Shown: positions 29,180-39,026 of the stretch, piece by piece
Numbering within the stretch: position 1 is the stretch's first letter
Layout: each line of letters begins with the position of its first letter
DNA from: Brucella pseudintermedia
Lineage (GTDB): Bacteria > Pseudomonadota > Alphaproteobacteria > Rhizobiales > Rhizobiaceae
Reading direction: 5' to 3'
Length of the DNA: 64,000 nucleotides
Assembly (NCBI RefSeq): GCF_008932435.1
Contig: NZ_WBWE01000004.1
Coordinates: forward strand, 248,001-312,000
Notes under the pieces: generated by a model
Told to the model about the DNA's origin: nothing
What the model saw: the letters and a program-made list of their open reading frames with translations, nothing else
Database searches by the model: none
Translations under genes and position numbers: made by a program

Positions 29180-30109
29180 TTATGATCCGAGGGTGTTGAG
29201 GTCGTTCGCGTTCACTTTCAATTCTTGCGCGCTTTCGGTGATGCAGTCGGCAAGCGCGTTAAAATCCTTTCGACGCATGCTCTGCCGCCGCCAGAACAGC
29301 GCAATCTCGCGTTTAGGCTGTTCGCCGTCAAACGGGATGATACGCATGTGATTGCTGCGTGTTTCGGCGCGCACCGCGATTTCTGGGATGAGTGTAAGGC
29401 CCAAGCCATGGCTTACCATTTGTAAAAGGGTGGTCATGCTGGTGGCGCCATACTTTACCAACTGGCGTTGCGAGGGCAGGGCGCAAACGGCAAGCGCCTG
29501 ATCCCGCATACAGTGTCCTTCCTCCAACAGGAGCAAACGTTCGAGAGCGACATTGTCCTGTGTCATCGGCGACGCAAGGACCGTTTGATCATTGGTGGAG
29601 GTCGCGATCAGAAAGCGATCATCGAAAAGTTTTTTCTGGGCGAGGCGCTCGTCATCTATGGGAAGGGCCGCGACAATCGCATCGATCTCACCGGCATGCA
29701 GTTCGTCGAGCAGTTTGGCGGTTACGCTTTCTCGCAATTGAAGGCGGAATGACGGATGCCTTTCGCGCAAAAGCGGAATGAGAACCGGGACCAGATAGGG
29801 GGCAACAGTGGGTATAATACCCAGCCGCAACCGTGTTTGCAGGAGTCCCCGGCTTTGCGCGGCTATCTCCTCAAGTGACTGGAGCTCACGCAAGACAGTC
29901 TGGATGCCCGGATAAAGTTGCTTGCCGAGTTCCGTCATTATGACCTGCCGCTGCGAGCGTTCAAATAGCGGCGCCCCTGCAAGGGCTTCCATCTCCGTGA
30001 TCTGGGCTGAAAGTGCCGGTTGCGACACGTGGGCGAGTTGCGCGGCCTTGCGAAAATGCAATGTGGTGGCAAGCGCTTCGAAATAGCGCATCTGACGTAC
30101 AGTAAACAT
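29180..30109 (-). CDS. oxyR: Hydrogen peroxide sensor, LysR-type regulator OxyR
   Basis: This 309-residue LysR-type activator has an N-terminal winged helix (ALATTLHFRKAAQLAHVSQP). In the effector domain EEGHCMRDQALAVC carries cysteines at residues 200 and 209, corresponding to the redox pair Cys199/Cys208 of E. coli OxyR. It is therefore expected to sense peroxide by disulfide formation. The gene is divergent from catalase katA across about 167 bases holding a dyad at 30110-30126 and a hairpin, so it very probably controls katA and itself. Confidence 0.93.
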   Translation of the reverse strand: MFTVRQMRYFEALATTLHFRKAAQLAHVSQPALSAQITEMEALAGAPLFERSQRQVIMTELGKQLYPGIQTVLRELQSLEEIAAQSRGLLQTRLRLGIIPTVAPYLVPVLIPLLRERHPSFRLQLRESVTAKLLDELHAGEIDAIVAALPIDDERLAQKKLFDDRFLIATSTNDQTVLASPMTQDNVALERLLLLEEGHCMRDQALAVCALPSQRQLVKYGATSMTTLLQMVSHGLGLTLIPEIAVRAETRSNHMRIIPFDGEQPKREIALFWRRQSMRRKDFNALADCITESAQELKVNANDLNTLGS

Positions 30110-30126
30110 GATAGGAAAAACTTATC
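30110..30126. promoter_or_regulatory. Candidate OxyR-binding dyad in the oxyR-katA promoter region
   Basis: GATAGG-N5-CTTATC at 30110-30126 is a near-perfect dyad of the ATAG/CTAT type used by OxyR. A related half, TTATCG, recurs at about 30132. It sits directly at the oxyR start, suiting autoregulation. Confidence 0.5.
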
Positions 30127-30191
30127 GAAAATTATCGAAAAAGCAATTGGAGATTATGACTGGAATGAGTCTAATCTACACCAATTGCCCA

Positions 30192-30231
30192 GCCACGGCA
30201 TGACACGGATAAGCCATGTCATGCTTGTGGC
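30192..30231 (+). promoter_or_regulatory. Strong interrupted hairpin upstream of katA
   Basis: GCCAC (30192-30196) pairs with GTGGC (30227-30231), and GCATGACA (30198-30205) pairs with TGTCATGC (30217-30224), leaving an 11-base loop. It lies about 45 bases before the katA ATG, so it is either in the leader mRNA or overlaps the promoter as a dyad operator. Confidence 0.5.
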
Positions 30232-30276
30232 AAGGCTGATCGTATTCCAATATTGACTTTTCAGGAGGGAATTCCC

Positions 30277-31776
30277 ATGGCAGATCGCCCGATAATGACG
30301 ACGAGTGCAGGCGCTCCGATACCGGACAATCAGAATTCCCTTAGTGCGGGCGAGCGTGGCCCGCTGTTGATGCAGGATTATCAGCTCATTGAAAAACTGA
30401 GCCATCAAAACCGTGAACGCATTCCAGAACGAGCAGTTCACGCCAAGGGGTGGGGGGCTTATGGTACGCTGACCATCACCGGTGATATCTCGAAATATAC
30501 CAAGGCCAAGGCTCTGCAGCCGGGCGCTCAGACACCGATGCTGGCCCGTTTTTCCACCGTTGCCGGTGAACTTGGGGCTGCCGACGCTGAACGCGATGCG
30601 CGCGGTTTTGCTCTGAAATTCTACACCGATGAAGGCAACTGGGATCTGGTCGGCAATAATACGCCTGTGTTCTTCGTGCGTGATCCGGTCAAGTTCCCGG
30701 ATTTCATTCATACCCAGAAGCGCCATCCCAAGACCAACCTGCGTTCAGCGACAGCCATGTGGGACTTCTGGTCGCTCTCACCGGAAAGCCTGCATCAGGT
30801 AACGATCCTGATGTCGGATCGCGGTCTGCCTACGGACGTCCGGCACATCAACGGATACGGCTCTCATACCTATTCGTTCTGGAACGATGCCGGTGAGCGC
30901 TATTGGGTCAAGTTCCATTTCAAGACCATGCAGGGCCACAGGCACTGGACCAATGCGGAAGCCGAGACTGTAATTGGCCGTACGCGTGAATCCACGCAGG
31001 AAGATCTTTTCACCTCCATCGACAAGGGCGACTATCCGAAGTGGAGGGTTCAGGTGCAGATTATGCCGGAACTCGATGCTGACAAGACGCCCTACAACCC
31101 GTTCGATCTCACCAAGGTCTGGCCGCATGCAGATTATCCGCCGATCGATATCGGCATCATGGAACTGAACCGCAATCCGGAAAACTATTTCGCCGAGATC
31201 GAGAATGCGGCGTTCTCGCCTTCCAATATCGTTCCCGGTATCGGGTTTTCTCCGGACAAGATGCTGCAGGCGCGTATTTTTTCCTATGCGGACGCACACC
31301 GTCACCGGCTTGGCACGCATTACGAAAGCATTCCGGTCAACCAGCCGAAATGCCCGGTTCATCACTATCATCGCGATGGCCAGATGAATGTCTATGGCGG
31401 GATCAAGACCGGCAATCCGGATGCCTATTATGAGCCGAACTCCTTCAACGGACCTGTGGAACAGCCGTCCGCCAAGGAGCCGCCTTTGAAGATTTCCGGT
31501 GATGCGGATCGCTATAACCACCGCGTCGGCAATGATGATTATTCGCAGCCGCGCGCGCTCTTCAATCTGTTCGATGAAGGACAAAGACAGCGCCTCTTCG
31601 CAAACATTGCCGCAGCAATGAATGGCGTGCCTGGTTTCATCATCGAGCGCCAGCTCGGTCATTTCAAGCTTGTCCATCCTGAGTATGAAGCTGGCGTGCG
31701 CAAGGCGCTCAAGGATGCTCATGGCTATGAAGCCAACACGATTGCCTTGGGCGAAGAAGCAACAGCGGCTGAATAA
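30277..31776 (+). CDS. katA: Monofunctional haem catalase
   Basis: This 499-residue clade-3 small-subunit type catalase degrades hydrogen peroxide. The distal histidine is in [13 protein letters not shown] near residue 55. The distal Asn region is [18 protein letters not shown], and the proximal haem Tyr is in [15 protein letters not shown] near residue 337. The ATG at 30277 has a strong AGGAGGGA; an upstream in-frame start at 30253 lacks one. No signal peptide is seen, so it is probably cytoplasmic unless exported otherwise. It is divergent from oxyR and followed by a good terminator. Confidence 0.96.
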   Translation: MADRPIMTTSAGAPIPDNQNSLSAGERGPLLMQDYQLIEKLSHQNRERIPERAVHAKGWGAYGTLTITGDISKYTKAKALQPGAQTPMLARFSTVAGELGAADAERDARGFALKFYTDEGNWDLVGNNTPVFFVRDPVKFPDFIHTQKRHPKTNLRSATAMWDFWSLSPESLHQVTILMSDRGLPTDVRHINGYGSHTYSFWNDAGERYWVKFHFKTMQGHRHWTNAEAETVIGRTRESTQEDLFTSIDKGDYPKWRVQVQIMPELDADKTPYNPFDLTKVWPHADYPPIDIGIMELNRNPENYFAEIENAAFSPSNIVPGIGFSPDKMLQARIFSYADAHRHRLGTHYESIPVNQPKCPVHHYHRDGQMNVYGGIKTGNPDAYYEPNSFNGPVEQPSAKEPPLKISGDADRYNHRVGNDDYSQPRALFNLFDEGQRQRLFANIAAAMNGVPGFIIERQLGHFKLVHPEYEAGVRKALKDAHGYEANTIALGEEATAAE

Positions 31777-31798
31777 GCTGGCATTGCAAGTTGGTGAA

Positions 31799-31830
31799 AG
31801 CCGGAGCTCGCTGCTCCGGCTTTTTGTTTT
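31799..31830 (+). terminator. Rho-independent terminator of katA
   Basis: AGCCGGAGC at 31799-31807 pairs with GCTCCGGCT at 31813-31821 (5-base loop), followed by TTTTTGTTTTG. Confidence 0.9.
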
Positions 31831-31897
31831 GATTTGCCGATTGCCTTTTCCCTGCAAGGAAGGCTATTCCCGAGCAGGCATTCGAGAAGGAGACACA

Positions 31898-33187
31898 ATG
31901 CGGCTTGGCGGACGCCTGCAGGCGGCTATCGAGGTATTGGATCAGATCGAAGCGGGCACGCGCCCGGCTTCTGACGTGCTGAAGGATTGGGGTGCTTCCC
32001 ATCGTTTCGCAGGCGCAGGCGATCGCGCTGTGATCGGCAATATCGTCTATGACGCACTGCGCCGCAAACAGTCCATTGCGTGGCGAATGGATGCCGACGA
32101 CGCCCGCGCTCTGGCATTCGGCGCTTTGCTGGCCGATGGCGGCATGGATATTGCGGCGATCGATACAGTCCTCGACGGTGACAAGTTCGCGCCCGAAACG
32201 TTGGAACGGTCGCGCCGTATGGCCTGGGAAAACCGCGATATTGCCGAGGCACCCGCTCACGTTCAAGCGGACATACCGGAATGGTGTGTCTCGTCGTTTG
32301 AGGAGCTTTTTGGTGCGCGCTGGGTCGACGAGGGTAGAGCGCTGGCAACGCGGCCACCTGTTGATCTGCGCGTCAACAGTTTGAAGGCCAAGCCCGAGCA
32401 AACGCTTGCGGCCCTGACAAAAGCCGGCGCTGCGCCGGCGCCATTCCTATTGCAAGCCCTGCGCATACCGCCGATCGAAGCGCTTGGTCGCCATCCAAAT
32501 GTGCAGGGCGAGCAGGCTTTTGTCGACGGCTGGTTTGAGGTTCAGGATCTCGGGTCACAGCTTGCCGCGCTCTTTGCCGGTGCGAAGCCTGGTCAGCAGG
32601 TGCTGGATTATTGTGCGGGAGCCGGCGGCAAGACATTGGCTCTGGCGGCTGCAATGCAAAACAGCGGTCAAATTCATGCCTATGATGCCGAACGTGCGCG
32701 GCTTTCGCCCATGCATGAACGACTGCAGCGTGCAGGGGTCCGCAATACACAGGTGCATGGAAATCTCGACGCGCTCGGCCCGCTCACGGGGCAGATGGAT
32801 CTTGTGCTTACCGACGCGCCTTGCACTGGTTCCGGTACATGGCGTCGCCGGCCAGATGCAAAATGGCGGTTGAACGAGCAGCAGCTTGAGCGGCGCGTTC
32901 AGGATCAGAAGGAAGTGCTGGAATCGGCCAGGCATTATGTGAAGCAGGGAGGGCGGCTTGCTTATGTCACCTGCTCGCTCTTTGCTGAAGAAAATACCCG
33001 GCAAGTGGCGCGGTTTCTCGCCGATAACGCTGATTTTACGGAAGTTGCGCCGCAGTCCTTGTGGGATGCTGTTGTCGCGAATGCCGGTAACACGAAGCCG
33101 GTATTCCCCTCGCACGGCGCGGTATTTTCGCCATTCTCCACTGACACTGACGGATTTTATGTGAGCGTTCTGCAAAGGGCGGAATAG
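31898..33187 (+). CDS. RsmB/NOP-family RNA (cytosine-5) methyltransferase
   Basis: This 429-residue SAM-dependent enzyme is predicted to methylate cytosines in RNA. The SAM motif DYCAGAGGKTLALAAAM is near residue 240. The TDAPCTGSGTWRRRPDAKW segment near residue 307 contains the PC motif cysteine, and YVTCSLFAEEN contains the second, catalytic Cys. The N-terminal region shows the NusB-like helical extension typical of RsmB. The ATG at 31898 has AGAAGGAG upstream; the long upstream frame overlaps katA and is not used. The exact RNA target is not determined. Confidence 0.88.
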   Translation: MRLGGRLQAAIEVLDQIEAGTRPASDVLKDWGASHRFAGAGDRAVIGNIVYDALRRKQSIAWRMDADDARALAFGALLADGGMDIAAIDTVLDGDKFAPETLERSRRMAWENRDIAEAPAHVQADIPEWCVSSFEELFGARWVDEGRALATRPPVDLRVNSLKAKPEQTLAALTKAGAAPAPFLLQALRIPPIEALGRHPNVQGEQAFVDGWFEVQDLGSQLAALFAGAKPGQQVLDYCAGAGGKTLALAAAMQNSGQIHAYDAERARLSPMHERLQRAGVRNTQVHGNLDALGPLTGQMDLVLTDAPCTGSGTWRRRPDAKWRLNEQQLERRVQDQKEVLESARHYVKQGGRLAYVTCSLFAEENTRQVARFLADNADFTEVAPQSLWDAVVANAGNTKPVFPSHGAVFSPFSTDTDGFYVSVLQRAE

Positions 33188-33250
33188 AGCGTTGCCAGCA
33201 AAAGTGCGAAGCGGTTTTGCGCCGGATAACGCGTAAAGCAAATGGATGGA
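33186..33250 (+). repeat. Dispersed repeat, Bru-RS-like, partial copy 3
   Basis: TAGAGCGTTGCCAGCAAAAG is followed by GTGCGAAGCGG, TTTTGCGCCGGATAACGCG and TAAAGCAAATGGATGG. It matches the left half of the repeats at 23718 and (reversed) 15981. It lies between the methyltransferase and thioesterase genes, and its right arm is missing. Confidence 0.65.
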
Positions 33251-33266
33251 ACGGGGAGCCGAACCG

Positions 33267-33722
33267 ATGTCAGCACACCGTGTAGCAGAACCGGATTTCA
33301 AGGAGCGCGTGGAGGAAAGCTTCGGGCGGCAGGCTGCGATGAAGCTGATCGGCGCTGAACTGTCGCGGTGTGAGCCCGGTATCGTCGAAATCGAAATGCC
33401 GTTCCGTGAAGAACTGACGCAACAGCACGGCATTCTCCACGCGGGCGTGATTTCCGCTGCGCTCGATTCCGCTTGCGGTTACGCAGCACTTACGCTGATG
33501 CCATCCGATGCGGCAGTGCTAACCATCGAATTCAAAGTGAACCTGCTTGCCCCCGGCAAGGGCGAGCGCTTTCTGTTCCGTGGCGAGGTGACCAAGCCTG
33601 GTCGGACTATCATGGTCAGTGATGGCCAGGCATTTGCCGTTACCGATACGGAAGTGCGCCTGATTGCGACGATGACTGGAACGATGATGGTCGTGCAGGA
33701 TAGAAAGGGCTTGCAGGGATGA
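33267..33722 (+). CDS. PaaI/hotdog-fold thioesterase
   Basis: This 151-residue hotdog-fold protein has the PaaI signature QQHGILHAGVISAALDSACGYAA near residues 56-77 (given here in parts: HGILHAGV and ALDSACGYAA). It probably hydrolyses acyl-CoA or aryl-CoA thioesters. The ATG at 33267 has GGGGAG upstream. The stop overlaps the ATG of the next gene (ATGA), so the pair is translationally coupled. Confidence 0.85.
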   Translation: MSAHRVAEPDFKERVEESFGRQAAMKLIGAELSRCEPGIVEIEMPFREELTQQHGILHAGVISAALDSACGYAALTLMPSDAAVLTIEFKVNLLAPGKGERFLFRGEVTKPGRTIMVSDGQAFAVTDTEVRLIATMTGTMMVVQDRKGLQG

Positions 33723-34348
33723 TAAAGACCGTTGCCGGAAAGCGCTTGCTCTATGTTATGGCAGCGGATGCCGAATACGGGCGTCATCTGGCAAAACTCT
33801 TCACGCCGGTCATGATTGGGGTTGGGCCGGTCGAAGCGGCAGCCAATCTCGCATATGCTCTTGGCAGCCTGATCCATGCAGGCGAAAAACCCGATCTGGT
33901 AGTCTCGCTTGGTTCTGCCGGGTCAGCCAGATTGGCTCGAGCACAAGTTTTTCAGGTGTCCTCCGTATGTTATCGAGATATGGATGCTTCGCCGCTCGGG
34001 TTCGAAAAGGGCGCAACACCTTTTCTCGATCTTCCCAAGGTAGTGGAACTTCCGATTTCCGTGCCTGAAGTCCCTGCAGCATCGCTTTCCACCGGCGCAA
34101 ACATTGTCTCCGGCGCTGTTTATGCGACGATTGATGCAGATATGGTGGATATGGAGACCTATGCCTGCCTGCGGACCTGCCAACTGGCAGGCGTACCGCT
34201 TTTCGGGCTGCGAGGCATCTCGGATGGAGCAAGCGAGTTGCAGCATGTCGGCGATTGGACGCAGTATCTGCATATTATCGATGAAAAACTGGCTCACGCT
34301 GTCGAGCGATTGGAGGCAGCAATCGCCGATGGCCTCATCTCCTCCTGA
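33719..34348 (+). CDS. 5'-methylthioadenosine/S-adenosylhomocysteine nucleosidase-like protein
   Basis: This 209-residue nucleoside phosphorylase/hydrolase-fold protein shows VVSLGSAGSA near residue 62 and VDMETYACLRTC with the conserved ME substrate-contact residues. GISDGAS near residue 165 contains the catalytic Asp. It probably cleaves MTA or SAH to adenine. It is shorter and more diverged than classical MtnN, so the exact substrate is uncertain. It overlaps the thioesterase gene by 4 bases. Confidence 0.8.
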   Translation: MIKTVAGKRLLYVMAADAEYGRHLAKLFTPVMIGVGPVEAAANLAYALGSLIHAGEKPDLVVSLGSAGSARLARAQVFQVSSVCYRDMDASPLGFEKGATPFLDLPKVVELPISVPEVPAASLSTGANIVSGAVYATIDADMVDMETYACLRTCQLAGVPLFGLRGISDGASELQHVGDWTQYLHIIDEKLAHAVERLEAAIADGLISS

Positions 34349-34456
34349 CAATGGTGTGTCAGTACAACCCCTTTTTTGGCAACGCACTTGTTGAGCATAT
34401 CGTCTATACCCCATATAGGCATTGCATCCCGACCACTTTTTAAATAGATGCTGCAC

Positions 34457-36019
34457 ATGAGTATCACGGCACATCCCGACACAATCCTTATCATCGACTT
34501 TGGCAGCCAGGTCACGCAGCTGATTGCGCGTCGTGTGCGCGAAGCCAATGTCTATTGTGAAATCGTTCCTTTTCAGTCTGCTGAAGAGGCCTTCAGACGG
34601 CTGAAGCCGAAGGGTGTTATCCTTTCCGGCAGTCCGCATTCGACGACCGATATCGGGTCGCCGCGGGCGCCGCAGTCTGTCTTTGAAGAGGGCATTCCGG
34701 TCCTCGGCATTTGCTATGGCGAGCAGACCATGTGTGCCCAACTGGGCGGCAAGGTGGAAGGCGGCCATGACCGCGAATTTGGCCGCGCCTTCCTGGATGT
34801 GCAGGAAGACAGTCCGCTTTTCGATGGCATCTGGGCCAAGGGTACGCGCCATCAGGTCTGGATGAGCCACGGTGACCGAGTAACGTCGCTTCCTGATGGC
34901 TTCACCATTATCGGTACATCACCGAACGCTCCTTTTGCAGCCATTGCTGATGAAAAGCGCAAATATTACGGCGTGCAGTTCCATCCGGAAGTCGTACATA
35001 CGCCGGATGGCGCGAAGCTGTTGCAGAATTTCGTTCATCGTATTGTCGGCGTGAAGCCAGGCTGGACGATGGGCGCTTATCGCGAGCAGGCCGTGGAGGC
35101 GATCCGCAAACAGGTTGGCAGCGGAAAGGTTATCTGCGCGCTTTCTGGTGGTGTGGATTCGTCTGTTGCAGCACTTCTGGCGCACGAAGCCATTGGCGAT
35201 CAGCTCACCTGTATCCTCGTCGATCACGGTCTGATGCGCAAGAACGAGGCGAAGCAGGTCGTTGAAATGTTCCGCGAACATTACAATCTGCCATTGATCC
35301 TTGTAGATGCTTCCGACCGCTTCATCGGCGCACTGGAAGGCGAAACCGATCCGGAAAAGAAGCGCAAGACGATTGGACGTCTCTTCATCGAAGTGTTTGA
35401 GGAAGAAGCCAAGAAGCTGGGCGGCGCGGACTTCCTCGTGCAGGGCACGCTTTATCCGGATGTGATCGAAAGCGTTTCCTTCACCGGCGGACCTTCGGTC
35501 ACGATCAAGTCGCACCACAATGTCGGTGGCTTGCCGGAACGTATGAAGATGCAGCTGGTCGAGCCGCTGCGCGAACTGTTCAAGGATGAAGTTCGCCTGC
35601 TCGGCAAAGAACTTGGCCTGCCGGACAGCTTTATCGGTCGCCATCCGTTCCCTGGACCGGGCCTTGCGATTCGCTGCCCCGGGGGCATCACGCGGGAAAA
35701 GCTGGAAATTCTCCGTGAAGCGGATGCGATCTATTTGGACGAAATCCGCAAGGCAGGTCTTTACGATGCCATCTGGCAGGCTTTCGCAGTTCTGCTGCCG
35801 GTCCAGACCGTTGGCGTGATGGGTGATGGCCGTACCTACGAATTCGTCTGCGCTCTGCGTGCCGTGACGTCGGTGGACGGCATGACCGCTGACTTCTATC
35901 ACTACGACATGAACTTCCTTGGCAATGCAGCAACCCGCATCATCAATGAAGTGCGCGGCATCAATCGCGTCGTCTATGACGTGACCTCGAAGCCGCCCGG
36001 CACGATTGAGTGGGAATGA
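34457..36019 (+). CDS. guaA: GMP synthase (glutamine-hydrolysing)
   Basis: This 520-residue enzyme converts XMP to GMP. The class I glutamine amidotransferase domain has the nucleophile in [10 protein letters not shown] near residue 87 and QFHPEVVHT near residue 178. The ATP pyrophosphatase domain has the PP-loop [10 protein letters not shown] near residue 233, followed by the C-terminal dimerisation domain ending [10 protein letters not shown] second ATG at 34448 is possible; 34457 gives the usual length. Ribosome sites at both are poor. Confidence 0.97.
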   Translation: MSITAHPDTILIIDFGSQVTQLIARRVREANVYCEIVPFQSAEEAFRRLKPKGVILSGSPHSTTDIGSPRAPQSVFEEGIPVLGICYGEQTMCAQLGGKVEGGHDREFGRAFLDVQEDSPLFDGIWAKGTRHQVWMSHGDRVTSLPDGFTIIGTSPNAPFAAIADEKRKYYGVQFHPEVVHTPDGAKLLQNFVHRIVGVKPGWTMGAYREQAVEAIRKQVGSGKVICALSGGVDSSVAALLAHEAIGDQLTCILVDHGLMRKNEAKQVVEMFREHYNLPLILVDASDRFIGALEGETDPEKKRKTIGRLFIEVFEEEAKKLGGADFLVQGTLYPDVIESVSFTGGPSVTIKSHHNVGGLPERMKMQLVEPLRELFKDEVRLLGKELGLPDSFIGRHPFPGPGLAIRCPGGITREKLEILREADAIYLDEIRKAGLYDAIWQAFAVLLPVQTVGVMGDGRTYEFVCALRAVTSVDGMTADFYHYDMNFLGNAATRIINEVRGINRVVYDVTSKPPGTIEWE

Positions 36020-36072
36020 TTTGATTCTGCTTATCGCGCAAATCTGCTCTGATCGATCGAAAAGCTTTTCCA

Positions 36073-36106
36073 TTTATGCCCGCCAGTTCTTGCTGGCGGG
36101 CATAAA
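36073..36106. terminator. Bidirectional terminator between guaA and the apn genes
   Basis: TTTATGCCCGCCAG at 36073-36086 and CTGGCGGGCATAAA at 36093-36106 form a perfect 14-bp stem with the 6-base loop TTCTTG. It separates converging transcription units. Confidence 0.85.
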
Positions 36107-36164
36107 CCACTTTTATCGAAGGCTGGCAGAGCCTGATCAGAATGACGCAACTATCTGATTAATA

Positions 36165-37994
36165 CTAGAAACGTTTCAAACTCTCGACTGCGTAGGGCTC
36201 AAGAGTGATCTTGTTGGACTGACCGATGCTGACGGCTTGGTGATGCGAGGTGATATTCACCAGCCAGCATTCTTGCTCTGTTGCAAAAGCCAAAACGCAG
36301 TCAGGTCCCGATGAAATAAGCTGCTGCCATTTCTTGCCTGCCAGCGCGGATAGCGTTTTTATCGTGTTGAAGAGCGGACGTTTCCCACCCGCGGGCGTTG
36401 GTTCGTTGTCGCCGGCAATAAGCCCGAAGGGGCCGGTGAGAGCTGACAGCGTCAGGCTGTCGAGGCCAGCATTCAGCACCGATATGGCATAGGCCATCGC
36501 GAAGCTTTCGCCGAATTTTCCATTGTGACGTGGGTCGCGGTTGGCCATGGCTATGCGTCTGCTATGCGGGTTTTCCATTGTGCGACTCCCATAGGGATTC
36601 TGGCGCATGGGAATGGTGGATGGCCCGATGCGATAGGGATTGTTGCCATAGATCGCGCGTACGGAACGGGTAATGAACGGCAGCGCCTCCAGTGTCTGCA
36701 TGACGCTGAGATCGTCGGCGGCGTGAACAATCGGATTGGTACAATGCGTCACGAAATCAACGAGCGGGCCGGGGATGCGTTTGCGATTGAGTTCGGTGAA
36801 GTAGCTCAGCATTCCGCCACCGAGACGCACGTTCGGAAAGGCCGCTCTCGCTGCGGCATAAACCTCATCGAGTGGCGGGCAGGGTGGCCATTCGCTGCCG
36901 GGCGGTGTTGATTGCCGGTCTATTGCAGGCGAAACGACGATTGCATCTGGGGTGAAACCCGCTGCTTTCATATCGGACGCGATTGCAGTCGTCTCGTCGA
37001 TAAGGTGTGTTTTGCAGGGCAGGGCGATTTCAAGCGCGACGCGTCCTTTGTGGTTCGCGGCCAATGCCGCGAAATCTGCAAAGATTGAACCTTCATGTCC
37101 CGCCAACGGATCGTAATGAAACAGCAGGTCTTGCGGCCCTATTTCTTGCAGGAGTTCGATTGCGGCGAGACTCTGTTTCGCTTCCTCAGGCGTGATGATA
37201 ACGCCTATATTGGGCATGACGCCACTTGCGTCACCGAAAGTGATCTTCACCGGTTCAGCATGTTGGGCCACTTTGGATGTTGCTGGGCGCGTGTCAGCAA
37301 TGTTGAGCACAATGCGCTGATGCTGGGGCTTCAAAGCTTCGATCCGGTAGGGCCATGCCAGAGCCAGCGGACGCACATAGGTCTTAAAGGATGCATCTGA
37401 CCAGTTGCGCTGGTCTTCCATCTCGAACGTATCGCCTTCCATGCGGCATTCGACCATGACGCCGGGCATCGCCTGATGGGTGATCGCACGCATATTCTGG
37501 AAGGGTTGCCACGGCTCAATCAGATCCGGCAGGCGGGTTTTGTTGAGCGCGCCATCGACATGCTCGACAGTCACCGGCGAACCGGCCACGCCGATGATCG
37601 GATGCAGAATGCAGAAGCCGCAACGGTTGGTTTCAAAACCGGTCGCGGTATTGGCTACAGCGTCGAAAGTGAGTGCGCCGTCACTCTCGGCCTGAATGCG
37701 GACATCAATGGTGAGTTGCGTTCCCTCGGGGCCTTCGCAACGTGCCTGATAGGTGACGGTGAAACTGCTGTTGTTTTGCTCAACATTCAGATCATGGATT
37801 TCCGGGTTATAGGTTCCCCAGTCTCGATCCCGCACGAGATAGGAGATGGCGCGCAGAATCTCGATACCGTCATAAGTGATGGTACGAAGATTGCCATCGC
37901 TGAGATCGACGGCAAGAAGGCCTGCTTTCAGATGCCTTGCCTTGGCTTCTGCTTCGCGTGTGCCATAGAGCAGGAATGGATCGACTTTGCTCAT
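36165..37994 (-). CDS. apnL: Large protein fitting D-apionate lactonase
   Basis: This 609-residue protein without signal peptide has no motif I can assign independently. The only family-independent features are a C-rich NRCGFCILHP segment near residue 124 and an aldolase/TIM-like pattern in the second half (LFHYDPLAGHEGS, ALEIALPCKTHLIDE). The assignment rests on context: it overlaps by 4 bases the Gfo/Idh/MocA dehydrogenase and is the last gene of an operon whose other members match D-apiose catabolism. In that pathway a large lactonase opens apionolactone to D-apionate. The role is an inference; the gene itself is clearly real. Confidence 0.6.
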   Translation of the reverse strand: MSKVDPFLLYGTREAEAKARHLKAGLLAVDLSDGNLRTITYDGIEILRAISYLVRDRDWGTYNPEIHDLNVEQNNSSFTVTYQARCEGPEGTQLTIDVRIQAESDGALTFDAVANTATGFETNRCGFCILHPIIGVAGSPVTVEHVDGALNKTRLPDLIEPWQPFQNMRAITHQAMPGVMVECRMEGDTFEMEDQRNWSDASFKTYVRPLALAWPYRIEALKPQHQRIVLNIADTRPATSKVAQHAEPVKITFGDASGVMPNIGVIITPEEAKQSLAAIELLQEIGPQDLLFHYDPLAGHEGSIFADFAALAANHKGRVALEIALPCKTHLIDETTAIASDMKAAGFTPDAIVVSPAIDRQSTPPGSEWPPCPPLDEVYAAARAAFPNVRLGGGMLSYFTELNRKRIPGPLVDFVTHCTNPIVHAADDLSVMQTLEALPFITRSVRAIYGNNPYRIGPSTIPMRQNPYGSRTMENPHSRRIAMANRDPRHNGKFGESFAMAYAISVLNAGLDSLTLSALTGPFGLIAGDNEPTPAGGKRPLFNTIKTLSALAGKKWQQLISSGPDCVLAFATEQECWLVNITSHHQAVSIGQSNKITLEPYAVESLKRF

Positions 37995-39025
37995 TTCAAC
38001 AATGCCTTGATGTCGATGCGATTGCCAGTTGCTGCACTGTCATAAGCAGCCTCAACAAGCGCAAAGGTCTTGAGATTGTCGGCACCCGATGTCGAGGTTT
38101 CTCCATTGGATGCGAGCTTATCCACCCAATGCTGTTGAATTGCAAAAACGCTTTCCTGAATATTGTGCCACGGGCGCGAGGCCCATGAGAGTAGTCTCGG
38201 CGAAACGTCTGAAACCGCCGTGCCAGCCGGGGTAATCACCTCAAGACGATAGCCCTGATGAAGACGGATCGTGCCTTCAGTGCCATCGAGTTCGATCAGC
38301 GTTTCCGGGAAAGGGTCGTTTTCGAGCTTTGTGGCATAGCTGACATCGACAATGGACGTAGCTCCATTTTCATGGTCCATGAGAATGGTTGCCACATCTT
38401 CGCCCTTGATCTTCGGGTTGACGCGCTTGGTGCGTGCGACAAGGCTCGTCACGTCATCCAGAATGAAGCGCGCAATATCGAGCGTGTGGATGCCGAGATC
38501 TTCGATGATGAAGCGGTCGCCTTCTGCAAGATAAGGCTGACCGGAAAAGACGTCAAAGCCGGAGCGGAAAGAAAAACGTCCCCAGAACGGTGTGCCGATG
38601 ACGCCGCTGTCGAGCGCCTTGCGCACGGCCTGAATAGGTGTCTGCCAGCGGAAGTTTTCATGCACCATGAGCGGAATGCCTGCCTCATCGCAGACTTTCA
38701 CCATGGCCTTTGCATCATCGAGCGTCTTGGCAAAAGGCTTCTGGCAGATTGCTGGCACCTTGTGGGCGGCTGCAAGTTCCACCAGGGCGCGATGGCTTGC
38801 AACGGTGGTGGCAATATCGACAAAATCGATGCCGCCATCTGCAAACAGCGCCTCAGCATCTGTGTAGCGGCGCTCAATGCCAAACTGGTCGCCGACAATC
38901 TTCAACCGCTCCGGATCGCGGTCGCAGATAGCCGTGATTTTGGCACCCGCAACGTCATTCCATGCATGCATCTGGTTGATTGCGAAGAAACCGCAGCCGA
39001 TCAGAGCGCCATTCAATTCTGCCAT
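37991..39025 (-). CDS. apsD: Gfo/Idh/MocA dehydrogenase, probable D-apiose dehydrogenase
   Basis: This 344-residue NAD(P)-dependent oxidoreductase has an N-terminal Rossmann fold (ALIGCGFFAINQMHAW) and the motif AICQKPFAKTL near residue 93, where the family usually has EKP; the catalytic Lys is kept. The C-terminal domain contains GIHTLDIARFIL with the conserved His. In the apiose pathway such an enzyme oxidises D-apiose to apionolactone. Four-base overlap with the lactonase gene and adjacency to a sugar ABC transporter support the role. Other sugars or inositol remain possible. Confidence 0.68.
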   Translation of the reverse strand: MAELNGALIGCGFFAINQMHAWNDVAGAKITAICDRDPERLKIVGDQFGIERRYTDAEALFADGGIDFVDIATTVASHRALVELAAAHKVPAICQKPFAKTLDDAKAMVKVCDEAGIPLMVHENFRWQTPIQAVRKALDSGVIGTPFWGRFSFRSGFDVFSGQPYLAEGDRFIIEDLGIHTLDIARFILDDVTSLVARTKRVNPKIKGEDVATILMDHENGATSIVDVSYATKLENDPFPETLIELDGTEGTIRLHQGYRLEVITPAGTAVSDVSPRLLSWASRPWHNIQESVFAIQQHWVDKLASNGETSTSGADNLKTFALVEAAYDSAATGNRIDIKALLK

Positions 39026-39026
39026 T

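Noticed and set aside
30192..30231. Riboswitch before katA
   Set aside because: The structure is a single hairpin without the conserved elements of a known riboswitch class.
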